Shown here piece after piece: positions 49,301 to 56,698 of a DNA stretch of 64,000 nt. The first letter of the stretch is position 1, and each line of letters starts with the position of its first letter. This stretch comes from JBLIRR01 sp049472395 (GTDB lineage Bacteria > SZUA-182 > DTGQ01 > JBLIRR01). A program made the position numbers and the translations under genes. Where the stretch lies: contig JBLIRR010000026.1 in the NCBI GenBank assembly GCA_049472395.1, positions 25,989 through 89,988 of the forward strand, in the 5' to 3' direction. The notes under the pieces are model-generated. The model made no database searches, was not told the origin of the DNA, and was given only the letters and a program-made list of their open reading frames with translations.

Positions 49301-51004
49301 GTCATTCACTGGAAAGAAGGCTTTGAGGGAATAATTGATCAGATTATTGAAAACAACCATATTAAATTGTCTGATATTAATCTGTTATCACCTGTGAAAA
49401 AATATCAGATGTTAGAGTATCCCAAAGAAAAATCAATCCCTGCGCTCTTTGAAGACCAGGTTAAGAATATTCCCGATCACACAGCACTTGTTGGGTACTC
49501 CTGCATAAAAGGTAAAAAAGAAAAAATTACCTATAATGAGCTTAATGAAAAGGCTAACCAGCTTGCCAGAAATTTACTCACACTGGGAATGAAATCGAAT
49601 CATCCCATAGGAATTGCATTGCCAAGATCCATTGAGTGGTTTATTTCAAGCATGGGAGTTTTAAAAGCGGGTGGTACGTTTATGCCATTAAACCTCGCTG
49701 ATCCTGAAGCGAGAATAAATTATATAATAGAGAAAAGCGGTACAGAGATTCTTATAACTTATAATCCAGTAATGAAGAATTACACTTTTAACGGGAAAAT
49801 CATTGATATTTCTAATCCTGAATTATTTAAAGGAGATAATACTAATATCAATCATAAAAATAAGTATCTGAATCCTGCATTGATAATGTATATATCAGGT
49901 GCAAGGGGAAAGCCCGAAGGAATTTTACTTACTCATCGAAATCTAAACAATTTTATTCATGCTATTGCTGATAAAACAAAAGTAGGTCCTAATAAAATAA
50001 TGCTTGCATGGAATAGTTTTTCTACTGATTTGTCTATTTTTGAATCATTGTTTCCGCTGATACAAGGATTAAAAATCGTCATTGCCAGTGAAGCCAAACA
50101 ACAAAATCCTCGTATGATCAAGGAATTGATTAAAAAAGAGAGGGTCACTATATTTCAAGCCATTCCTTCTCAGTTTATACGGTTACTTAACGATGACGAT
50201 AATGTGGAATTTTTAGATCAATGTGAAGATATCTTTATCGATGGAGAAGAGCTCCCTGAAAAATTGCTGGCAACCTTAAGAGAACAAACCACCTGTAATA
50301 TCTTTAGCATGGTTGGAATAACAGAGACCACGATATGGTCATCCATAAAAAAGTTGAGCCCTGAGAATAACGTAACAAAAGGTTATTCTCTTATAGGGAA
50401 TACACAAATGTATATTATGAACACTCATCGGCAATTGATGCCCATTGGAACTGAAGGAGAATTATATATCGGAGGTGATGGAGTTGGAGGGGGCTATCTA
50501 AAAAATCCTGAATTAACCGAGGAAAAATTTTTAAAAGATCCATATAAAAACGGAGATAGAATATATAAAACTGGTATTTTTGCACGTCTGCTTCCTGATG
50601 GAAAAATAGAGTATTTAAAAAGCACTGGTATGCAAATAAAAATAGATGGATTTAGAGTGGAACTTGAGGAAATAGAATCTGCTCTCAGAGAACATAGCGA
50701 GATTAAAGAATCCGTGGTAAAAGCCAATCAAGACGTATGGGGTGCAACGCTCCTTGTTGCCTATTACACTGCTCATGACCGTTCAACTGGAAACGAGGGG
50801 AATATTCAAACAAGCACGTTCAATAAAAATGCTCTTCGTTCCTTTTTAGAAAAGCGATTACCCACCTATATGATTCCATCCATATATATTAAATTGGATG
50901 AAATGCCTATGACACCATATGGAGGAATAGACAGAGGGCGTGTGGTGTATAGTGGCGGAAAATCCATATCATTGCCGAAATTTTTTAAAGAAACAGAAAA
51001 GTAA
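43373..51004 (+). CDS. PKS-NRPS: KS-AT-ACP-aminotransferase-C-A (dead A domain)
   Basis: A 2543-residue megasynthase. The KS has C206, H341 and H378, but the EAHGTGT motif reads EAHASST. The AT has S647 (GHSIG) and HAFH (748-751), indicating malonyl. The ACP serine is S973 (FDSL). A PLP aminotransferase of the glutamate-1-semialdehyde type (about 1170-1560) has K1390 in TYGKVIGGG. The C domain has an intact HHIISDG (1708-1714). The A domain (about 2015-2543) is degenerate: A3 is YISGARGKPEG, A5 VGITET, A7 YKTGIF without the Asp, and the A10 Lys is Gly (G2518). No PCP or TE follows. The order matches mycosubtilin/iturin beta-amino acyl units: extension, beta-keto transamination, then condensation. 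The residue condensed must come from another protein. Confidence 0.93.
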   Translation: MSKVEQLYEQALKKASRTIEKLDAEIRFLKKQDPIAVIGMACRFPGGANSPELFWKLLEESRDPSREIPHDRFDINPYYNPDPEVPGKMYTNRGNFLDVPVNTFDASFFEITPLEAYSLDPQQRLLLEVSWEAFENAGLCPHALRKSKTGVFIGIMGNEYQNILFQNSIETLDAYFATGTFSYAACGRLSYFYDFIGPSMAVDTACSSSLVGLHYACESLRSKNCDIALVGGVQLMLTPHYYISLNKFKAISPDGRCRSFSASANGYGRGEGCGCVVIKRLSDALQNGDSILALIAGSDVKHDGRSIGFTAPSGLSQERVIKSALMKAGVAPSDIDYIEAHASSTPLGDPIEVHALSNVFKNRENPLLMASVKSNIGHLEAAAGIAGLIKVILCIQKEKLPPSMHCDELNPEIPWHEIPVHIVRDLTPWRRRGKERIAGLSSFGLAGSITHVVIKEPPRIEKKQEAHTRPYHILTLSAKNDHALSDMVKAYEVHLNRSTDCIQDICYTSNISRAFHGKRVAFVASSKEDFINKLAKVRDKGLKTPSLSIENNRLVFLFTGQGSQYIRMGKSLYDHSPVFKKEMDRCATLFRNYIDKSLIELLYGEDRREDELNQTIYTQPVIFSVEYALAKLWKSFGIEPFYVLGHSIGAYPAACIAGVMKLEDAVKIVALRGKIVQSLPDNGMMAALLTSEDRVLSLIKEQVKHEVSIAAINHRDIVTISGKKETVEHIMKKARGEKIFTERLSISHAFHSPLIEPVLDQFRKEVSRISFSEPTLSIISDLTGKKVRKEEITNPDYWVKQMSKPVRFYDAVKTIEKEHVQIFIEIGGKALLSTFVMEGVENKNVLCLPSLREGKDGFEQILQCVAQLYKHGIDVNWRGVMSPVQSRKVILPNYPFQKKEFWFTSNPSFTKALPEAHMKQTTEPIKENNLERVKMAKDYQLQTTLKTLLHEISGLEISEIASDVNLFSYGFDSLMLVQFRNKIDEKYNVDIPLNKFMTDLSTLKLIAEHIKESLPEETLQIPPEKNRELSPFPMQSAIKSKVDEIGHMKDDTTLHQIINQQLHLMQKQLEALTRPQSPSELKVAVNQPVNQPVEKKSSSFSLRAMKFDNDSFTVEQGKFIQNLVTRYNNRTKKSKEYASRYRPILSDWISSLNFRMSFKEMIYPVVSDRSEGARFWDIDGNEYIDMAIGYGVHYFGHRPQFILEAIERQIKEGFELGPQTDLAGEVATLICELTGVERVAFANTGSEAVMTAIRIARTVSHRNKIVIFKGAFHGNSDVILAVTMGGAAVPASPGITQGMVEDVVVLEYGVEKTLDKIQEMGSQLAGVLVEPVQTRNPDIQPKEFLHKLRALTTDLGAALIFDEIVTGFRIHPGGCQAYFDVRADIVTYGKVIGGGFPIGIIAGKAEYLDAVDGGMWNYGDNSFPEQEVTSFAGTFCKHPITLAAARAVLTHMKEEGEKLQGRLNTLTTQFVTKMNHFFDEHDVPLHIKHFASQFRFITHQGYDLQKLPIEMELFFALLMEKGFYVWEKRICYLSTAHTQKDIDLFKQVIIKSIEELRAGGFPFRAQKISKKKITTITKDVAEYYPMSSMQKRLFILDRIEKKSLAYHITGALIVKGPLKIDRVHEVLNQLTRRYHILRTGFEIKEDNYLQHIHHDIPFEVIVKKGSEETLEQYVQGFISPFELSQPPLARVLIVELGVDHFLFAIDFHHIISDGISMGIFVDEFVRLYQGEALPPVNKHYIDYVSLEEKFFKSVEFQNHKRFWLDKLSGQLPTLNLPSDFTRPSRRTFDGHTIRFIIDKDKTKKLKKIARNTKTSLFMVLFSLFDVLLYTLTKQRDIIIGIPMSIRLERGFEQCFGMLTNSLPFRIHPSDTQEFTDLLNEIKQEALQIISHGRYPFETMVEDLKVKRDLSRNPLFDVMFSFENANTQIFKIKDLHFSNYDYEVRYAMFDMTFEVMEKEEQLEINFNFNRNLFKKETVIHWKEGFEGIIDQIIENNHIKLSDINLLSPVKKYQMLEYPKEKSIPALFEDQVKNIPDHTALVGYSCIKGKKEKITYNELNEKANQLARNLLTLGMKSNHPIGIALPRSIEWFISSMGVLKAGGTFMPLNLADPEARINYIIEKSGTEILITYNPVMKNYTFNGKIIDISNPELFKGDNTNINHKNKYLNPALIMYISGARGKPEGILLTHRNLNNFIHAIADKTKVGPNKIMLAWNSFSTDLSIFESLFPLIQGLKIVIASEAKQQNPRMIKELIKKERVTIFQAIPSQFIRLLNDDDNVEFLDQCEDIFIDGEELPEKLLATLREQTTCNIFSMVGITETTIWSSIKKLSPENNVTKGYSLIGNTQMYIMNTHRQLMPIGTEGELYIGGDGVGGGYLKNPELTEEKFLKDPYKNGDRIYKTGIFARLLPDGKIEYLKSTGMQIKIDGFRVELEEIESALREHSEIKESVVKANQDVWGATLLVAYYTAHDRSTGNEGNIQTSTFNKNALRSFLEKRLPTYMIPSIYIKLDEMPMTPYGGIDRGRVVYSGGKSISLPKFFKETEK

Positions 51005-51049
51005 GAACAAAAAATAAAGAATAGAAAAAAACCGGTGAGGATAATAATT

Positions 51050-52231
51050 ATGAATTTTAGTATCACAGATAATCAAAAAGAGATATGCTCTACCATACTA
51101 AAAATGAGTGAATCTCAATTAAATAAAAATATTTTTAAACATGATGAAGAAAGCTATTTTCCAAGAGAAAAATGGGATCTCTGCTGCAGATCAGATATTC
51201 TTGCCCTGCCCATATCGGAAAAGGATGGGGGGCTTGGACAAGATATGTTGACTACTGCCCTCGCCATCAAATCTCTTGCGTATAGCTGCAAGGATGAGGG
51301 TCTGATTTTTGCCTTATGTGCTCATTTATGTACCTGTCTCATCCCCATTTATTTCTTTGGTACTGAAGAGCACAAGGCCAAATATTTACCTAAATTAATT
51401 TCAGGTGAGCAGATAGGTGGGAATGGAATAACTGAAACAGAGTCTGGTTCGGATATCACAGGGCTTCGTACACATGTGAAAAAAAATGAGAATAATTATA
51501 CATTAAACGGCTCGAAGATATTTGTCACCAATGGACCTGTTGCTGATGTTTTAATAATATATGCCAGGCATTCTAATGGTATTCCTATGGCAGATACCTC
51601 TGCATTTATAATTGAAGCTCAAAATCGCGGATTAAAGATTGGCCAGACATATAAAAAAATGGGGCTTAGAACAAGCACCATATCTGAAATCCTGCTTGAG
51701 GATTGTGGTATCCCATTAGAAAACCTACTTGGGAGAGAGCGTTTAGGATTGCTGGTGTTTAATAAGTCAATGTTATGGGAACGAATCATTATGGCAGCTT
51801 ATCATATTGGTTCTATGGAACAACAATTTAATACCGTATTTGAATATGCGAACATAAGAAAGCAATTTGGCAAAGAAATTATTCGATTCCAAAATATATC
51901 CGATAAAATTATTGAAATGAGGATGAGAATTGAAACGTCAAGATTATTATTGTATCAATGCTGCTGGAAATATGACTGTGATGAGATTAAATTGTCAGAC
52001 GCGTCTATGTTAAAGCTCTATGTTGCTGAGGCAAAGGTACAAAATAGTCTTGATGCTGTGCAAATTTTTGGTGCGTATGGGTACATGAAGGAATCTATAG
52101 TTGAAAAACAGTTAAGAGATTCTATAGCAGCGAAAATATATTCCGGCACTAGTGAAATACAAAAGCTGATTATTCTCGAAAATTTGGGAAAGATAGATGG
52201 AATGCTCAAGAGAGAAGGCACACAGAGCTAA
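51050..52231 (+). CDS. Acyl-CoA dehydrogenase family, PltE-like prolyl-PCP dehydrogenase
   Basis: A 393-residue flavoprotein. Motifs include GGNGITETESGSDI, KIFVTNGPVAD and IYSGTSEIQKLI. As I recall the PltE/RedW group (which converts prolyl-S-PCP to pyrrolyl-S-PCP), several segments match its pattern: EGLIFALCAHLCTC, FVTNGPVADVLI and SMLWERIIMAA. With the proline-type A domain at 37965 and a free carrier at 40968 it would make pyrrole-2-carboxyl-S-PCP. The ATG at 51050 follows GGTGAGG; a GTG at 51035 is less likely. It differs from the FkbI-type enzyme at 12062. A general acyl-ACP dehydrogenase remains possible. Confidence 0.8.
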   Translation: MNFSITDNQKEICSTILKMSESQLNKNIFKHDEESYFPREKWDLCCRSDILALPISEKDGGLGQDMLTTALAIKSLAYSCKDEGLIFALCAHLCTCLIPIYFFGTEEHKAKYLPKLISGEQIGGNGITETESGSDITGLRTHVKKNENNYTLNGSKIFVTNGPVADVLIIYARHSNGIPMADTSAFIIEAQNRGLKIGQTYKKMGLRTSTISEILLEDCGIPLENLLGRERLGLLVFNKSMLWERIIMAAYHIGSMEQQFNTVFEYANIRKQFGKEIIRFQNISDKIIEMRMRIETSRLLLYQCCWKYDCDEIKLSDASMLKLYVAEAKVQNSLDAVQIFGAYGYMKESIVEKQLRDSIAAKIYSGTSEIQKLIILENLGKIDGMLKREGTQS

Positions 52232-52334
52232 ATTTTATCTCTTAATTAATTACTTCCCGCTTGTCGAAATAGTCTTTTAGAATTGCTATTTAGAATATGG
52301 TTAGATGCGCAAAATTTAGGAGGATGAAGAAGAC

Positions 52335-53021
52335 ATGTCTCTTATTGAAATGAATAGAGTCAAGAAGCACTATCATCTTGGGGAAACAATAGTACATGCA
52401 TTACAGGGAGTGGATCTTGTCATTGACAAAGGTGAATTTGTCGCCATTTGGGGGCCCTCCGGTTCAGGGAAAACCACCCTACTTAACCTTATTGGTACAA
52501 TTGATGAACCATCCTCAGGAACACTTCTCTTTGAAGGTCAGGAAATTGTCCGCTTATCGGACAATGAGCGGACAGAGATTAGGAATAAGGCTATTGGTTT
52601 TATTTTTCAAGGATTTAACCTCATTCCTGTTCTTTCAGCTCTTGAGAATGTCATGTTGCCGTTACAAATTAAAGGTACCTCTTTTAAAACCGCTCGAGAA
52701 AAGGCGATGGCACGACTTGAAGATGTAGGATTATCCAATATTTTTAACCATATACCTTCAAAGATGTCCGGGGGGCAGCAGCAGAGGGTAGCTATTGCCA
52801 GGGCTCTGGTTGCTGATCCCTCTTTGGTGATTGCCGATGAACCAACGGCCAATCTAGATTCCAAAACCTCTCATATAATTATCGATCTCATGCACGATCT
52901 CAATAAAAAAAAGGATACGACCTTTATTTTCTCAACCCACGACAATAGGCTTTTGGACCGAGTAGAACGGTTGGTATCCTTGGAGGATGGAATGATTAAA
53001 GAAGATGGAGGAAAAAAATGA
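52335..53021 (+). CDS. ABC transporter ATPase, LolD/MacB type
   Basis: A 228-residue ATPase with Walker A (GPSGSGKTTLLN), the signature SGGQQQRVAIARAL, Walker B (LVIADEPTANLDS) and the switch His (STHDNR). The family energises MacB- or LolCDE-type permeases that move lipoproteins or amphiphilic molecules out of the inner membrane. It overlaps the permease gene by four bases (ATGA). AGGAGG lies upstream. Located inside the biosynthetic run, it probably powers product export. Confidence 0.9.
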   Translation: MSLIEMNRVKKHYHLGETIVHALQGVDLVIDKGEFVAIWGPSGSGKTTLLNLIGTIDEPSSGTLLFEGQEIVRLSDNERTEIRNKAIGFIFQGFNLIPVLSALENVMLPLQIKGTSFKTAREKAMARLEDVGLSNIFNHIPSKMSGGQQQRVAIARALVADPSLVIADEPTANLDSKTSHIIIDLMHDLNKKKDTTFIFSTHDNRLLDRVERLVSLEDGMIKEDGGKK

Positions 53022-54256
53022 GAAAATGGATAAAAATAGCCTTTAGAAATATACTAAAAAATAGGCGCAGATCTCTCGTAACCCTTATAGCTATTGCAAT
53101 GGGTTTTGCATCTGTGAGCCTTTTTCAAGGATATGTTGATGATGTCTATGAAGGATTTAGAATTTCAGTAATAAGAGAAGATGGCTTGGGACATCTTACA
53201 ATTTACAAAGAGGGATGGTTAGAGAATGGAAAGCGAGATCCTGACAAGTATATGTTTTCTAAAGAAGAGACTTTAAAGATTGTTGACCTGCTTCAGGGAG
53301 ATAGTGATGTGGTATTGGTTACTCCTCAGATGCATGTCTCAGGGCTTGTCAGCAATGGAAAAATTTCTACAATCTTTTTGGCCAAAGGCCTAATAGCCAA
53401 AGATGATGAGCTCATCAGAGGTGATAATGAAATTGCTTTGCCAAGGGATGGTGAACTGCTGAATGATAAAAAATATAATGGGATAGAGATGGCAAAAGAT
53501 TTAGCGAAATATCTTGATTTAAAACCCGGTGATGATGCAGTTGTTATGGCTTCAACTCTTGATGGACAGATGAATGCAATGGATATTCATGTATCGGGAG
53601 TCTATGATACGGGTATCGCGACAACGAATGACAAATTTATGCGCTTTCTCCTCCCTTTTGCTCAATCATTGTATGATACTGATAAAGTAGATCAAATAGT
53701 GGTCCTTTTGAAAGATTGGACATTAACCGAACAAGCGCGTATTCGATTGCTCTCCACCTTATCTGAGAATGGCTTACAGTGCGAAATGAAAACCTGGAAG
53801 GAGATTGCAGATTACTATCGTCAAGTTAAGGGTATGTTTGATATGATTTTTACATTTATATTTATCATTGTTTTAATTATAGTCAACATGAGTGTTATCA
53901 ATACCATGGGAACAGCTGTGCTTGAAAGGACCAGAGAGATCGGCACCTTAAGAGCCATGGGAATGAAACGGAGTGGAGTGAGTATCCTTTTTGCTATAGA
54001 AGGAGCTATGCTTGGATGCCTTGGTAGCGTGATGGGAATGATCATTCATATCGTTGTATGGGTAATCATTCGAATAACGAATCCAACCTATATGCCCCCA
54101 GGTATATCCACTCCTGTGCCTTTAATTATTAATCTCATTCCTTTTTTTATGTTTCTTCTATTGATTTTTTTAATAGTACTTTCCCTGCTAGCTGCTATTC
54201 TACCGGCAAGACGAGCGTCTAAGCTGAATGTTGTTGATGCACTCGGGTATGTATAA
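53018..54256 (+). CDS. ABC transporter permease, LolC/FtsX type
   Basis: A 412-residue permease with one N-terminal membrane helix (NILKNRRRSLVTLIAIAMGF), a large periplasmic domain (about 45-265) and three C-terminal helices in an FtsX-type domain (from about 275; TREIGTLRAMGMKRSG is the conserved coupling region). This is the LolC/MacB topology. Start and stop of the two ABC genes overlap, so ATPase and permease should form one complex. A LolA-like protein and an outer-membrane barrel follow at once, suggesting an inner-to-outer-membrane route. Confidence 0.9.
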   Translation: MRKWIKIAFRNILKNRRRSLVTLIAIAMGFASVSLFQGYVDDVYEGFRISVIREDGLGHLTIYKEGWLENGKRDPDKYMFSKEETLKIVDLLQGDSDVVLVTPQMHVSGLVSNGKISTIFLAKGLIAKDDELIRGDNEIALPRDGELLNDKKYNGIEMAKDLAKYLDLKPGDDAVVMASTLDGQMNAMDIHVSGVYDTGIATTNDKFMRFLLPFAQSLYDTDKVDQIVVLLKDWTLTEQARIRLLSTLSENGLQCEMKTWKEIADYYRQVKGMFDMIFTFIFIIVLIIVNMSVINTMGTAVLERTREIGTLRAMGMKRSGVSILFAIEGAMLGCLGSVMGMIIHIVVWVIIRITNPTYMPPGISTPVPLIINLIPFFMFLLLIFLIVLSLLAAILPARRASKLNVVDALGYV

Positions 54257-54282
54257 CAAAAAATATCAGGAGGAAAATAGTA

Positions 54283-55032
54283 ATGAAAAAATGCTCAAAG
54301 ATTATATTCACCACCCTGTTCTGGGTAATTATATTCCAAACGACGCTCGTATGTTCTGACATAAATCCTCATGAGATTGTTGTCAAAGCGGATGAGGCCC
54401 GAGGGAGTTTCAGGGGCGTAGAGTGGAGGATAAAAATTGAATCCATTGAAGAAGGGCGAATCCAGAACAATACTCTCATGATAACAGCCCATAATTTTAG
54501 ATGCCTTACTGAATTTATTGCTCCACCTAAGGTGAAAGGGCGTAAACTATTAATGATTGATAGAAATATGTGGTTCATTCAACCAGGATTGAGAAAACCG
54601 GTTCCCATTTCACCACGACAGAAATTATTAGGAGGAGCATCCAATGGGGATATTGCTTCTACTAATTATTCTGAAGACTATGAGGCTACATTTATATCCG
54701 AAGAAAAGGTAAATGGTGAGGTATGTTATCTTTTTGATCTTGTTGCCACAAATAAAAAAGCTACTTATGATCGGATCAAATATTGGATTTCAAAGGATCG
54801 ACTTGTTGGTTTAAAATCTGAATTTTTCACGGTATCAGGGAAACTTTTTAAGTCAGCAGTAATGGAATATGAAAATAGCATAAATGATAACGGCACAACA
54901 TATCCCTTCATATCTAAAATGGTCATAACAGATGCGGTAGTAAAAGATAACATTACCACCATGATTTACAGCAAAATTAAGCTTAAGAAAATTCCCGATT
55001 CTACCTTTGACCTTAATCTATTAGTAAGGTAA
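54283..55032 (+). CDS. LolA-like outer-membrane lipoprotein-sorting protein
   Basis: A 249-residue periplasmic protein with a signal peptide (MKKCSKIIFTTLFWVIIF and on) and the LolA-like fold typical of COG2834: VEWRIKIESI, a CLTEFIAPPKVKGRKLL strand pair, and YWISKDRLVGLKSEFF. Such proteins carry acylated cargo across the periplasm. Its stop overlaps the next start by one base (TAATG). Together with the ABC pair it suggests shuttling of a lipidic or acyl-bearing product. The start has AGGAGG. Confidence 0.85.
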   Translation: MKKCSKIIFTTLFWVIIFQTTLVCSDINPHEIVVKADEARGSFRGVEWRIKIESIEEGRIQNNTLMITAHNFRCLTEFIAPPKVKGRKLLMIDRNMWFIQPGLRKPVPISPRQKLLGGASNGDIASTNYSEDYEATFISEEKVNGEVCYLFDLVATNKKATYDRIKYWISKDRLVGLKSEFFTVSGKLFKSAVMEYENSINDNGTTYPFISKMVITDAVVKDNITTMIYSKIKLKKIPDSTFDLNLLVR

Positions 55033-56372
55033 TGAATTTCTCCAAAATGCAAGATAAGATGAAAGAATGCGGTAGTGTATGGATATTTCTTTTTCTCAGT
55101 TTCTTATTTTCTCACTCCATTTTTTCTCCGGCCTCAGCGCAGGGAGAAGATTTTTTTGAAAACTCTAGCTACATATTGAGAATATTGTCTTTTGGAAATT
55201 ATCTGAAACCGGCAGACTCAACTCAAAATAAACATAATGACTTTTGTAAAATCTCTACTTATAATGGTGAATTGGATTTTCGATTAGATATTTATTTTAG
55301 CTATGATCGTTACGAATTAAGTATAAAACCGAGAATGACTTCTGAATGGAAGCAATGGGAAGATGGAATCAAAAAAGGTGACTCTGAGTGGCACAATGAT
55401 ACATTTATAAATGAATGGCTCATGAGAATTGGCCTTATAAAAAATTTATATGTTTCATATGGTAGGGAAAACCTCCAATGGGGCCCTTCCTTTTTATTTT
55501 CTCCTTCTAATCCGTTTTTCCGAGACAATGGTCGGAGCAATCCCAAGCAAGAAATAGCTGGTATGGATTTTGCGCGTTGTGTATGGCTCCCACGGCCAGC
55601 ATGGACCTTTTCTTTTATCGCGAATGTGGATCAAGGACGTCAGGATTATAGATTAACTGAATTTAAAAAGATTAATGCCCTTAAAGTTGATTATTCAGGT
55701 GAGGAGGGGTATGGTGGGCTCATTGTATCGCATAGGGAAGGTGATAGAACGCGGATAGGAGCCTTTGGCGGAAGAACAGTGACTGATGCGCTTCTGTTAT
55801 ACGGCGAAGGAGTCATATCCCGAGGAAGTAACGCCCTTTATCCCACAAAAGATGAAACCAGTCCGTTTGGATATTCTATGGAGGCCGTGTATGATACATC
55901 ATCGTCAACGAGAGGAATTGTTCTGGTGGGAGGAGCATATACTTTCGAATTCGGTCCCACTCTCACTGTAGAATATTCTTATAATCAAGTCGGATATGAT
56001 GATGCGCAGGCAGAAGCCTATTATCGGCTGAGAGAATATGCTTCAGATGCCGCCGCATTTGCCAGTCCGATGAGCGACCTTGCTGCTCTTACACTTTCGC
56101 AGACACTGGACCCGCAATTGCGGTTTTTAAGAAAGAACTATCTTATGTTTCAGTACTATTATAATGATATCATGAATGAGATCAATCTTTTGCTTCAGTG
56201 GACTGAAAATCTGGAGGATTATTCAGGGCAATTCATTTTTAATGTGGAATATTTTTTAGGGGATCACAGCCAACTTTTCTCTATAGCATCGCTTAATGCC
56301 GGAGAGGGGGGTACAGAGTTTGGTTCCTTACTGGAGTATCAGGTGATGTGTGGATTGGAGTTTACTTTTTAG
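55032..56372 (+). CDS. Outer-membrane beta-barrel protein
   Basis: A 446-residue secreted protein. A signal peptide (hydrophobic run WIFLFLSFLFSHSIF, then ASAQ) precedes many alternating strands rich in Tyr/Phe (FDIYFSYDRYELSIKPRM-like pattern), and the chain ends in Phe (GLEFTF), the usual barrel insertion signal. I cannot name the family. It is translationally coupled to the LolA-like gene and is probably the outer-membrane partner of the export set. The mature part shows no plug or TonB box. Confidence 0.75.
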   Translation: MNFSKMQDKMKECGSVWIFLFLSFLFSHSIFSPASAQGEDFFENSSYILRILSFGNYLKPADSTQNKHNDFCKISTYNGELDFRLDIYFSYDRYELSIKPRMTSEWKQWEDGIKKGDSEWHNDTFINEWLMRIGLIKNLYVSYGRENLQWGPSFLFSPSNPFFRDNGRSNPKQEIAGMDFARCVWLPRPAWTFSFIANVDQGRQDYRLTEFKKINALKVDYSGEEGYGGLIVSHREGDRTRIGAFGGRTVTDALLLYGEGVISRGSNALYPTKDETSPFGYSMEAVYDTSSSTRGIVLVGGAYTFEFGPTLTVEYSYNQVGYDDAQAEAYYRLREYASDAAAFASPMSDLAALTLSQTLDPQLRFLRKNYLMFQYYYNDIMNEINLLLQWTENLEDYSGQFIFNVEYFLGDHSQLFSIASLNAGEGGTEFGSLLEYQVMCGLEFTF

Positions 56373-56431
56373 GCGATTCTGCGTTCATTCGTTCATAGCT
56401 GACCCAAATAATAAACCGAAGGAGATGGATC

Positions 56432-56698
56432 ATGCAAAGAACAACAAATGAAGCAGTGGTTATGTCGTTTGATGAATTTCGCATTATGGTTGCCGAATCA
56501 CTCGGTTTTAAGAAGAATGAATTGCGTGAGGATACTTCCTTTTTATATGATCTTGGGGTGGACTCTTTGAGCCTGATGAACTTTATTTTAAAACTGGAAA
56601 AAGAGTATGGGATAAAGTTCGAGCTTTCCAATATCTGGGAACTCAAAAGCCTTAAGAAAGCATACTCAATTTTTTTATCAGCAATGGAAAAGTTATGA
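56432..56698 (+). CDS. Free acyl carrier protein of the 3' cassette
   Basis: An 88-residue ACP with S45 in LGVDSLSLMNF. GAAGGAG precedes the start. Its stop overlaps the ATG of the DUF2889-like gene by four bases, so the two are translationally coupled, the best evidence here that DUF2889-like proteins act with an ACP. An acyl ligase and a KAS III-like gene follow. Confidence 0.9.
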   Translation: MQRTTNEAVVMSFDEFRIMVAESLGFKKNELREDTSFLYDLGVDSLSLMNFILKLEKEYGIKFELSNIWELKSLKKAYSIFLSAMEKL

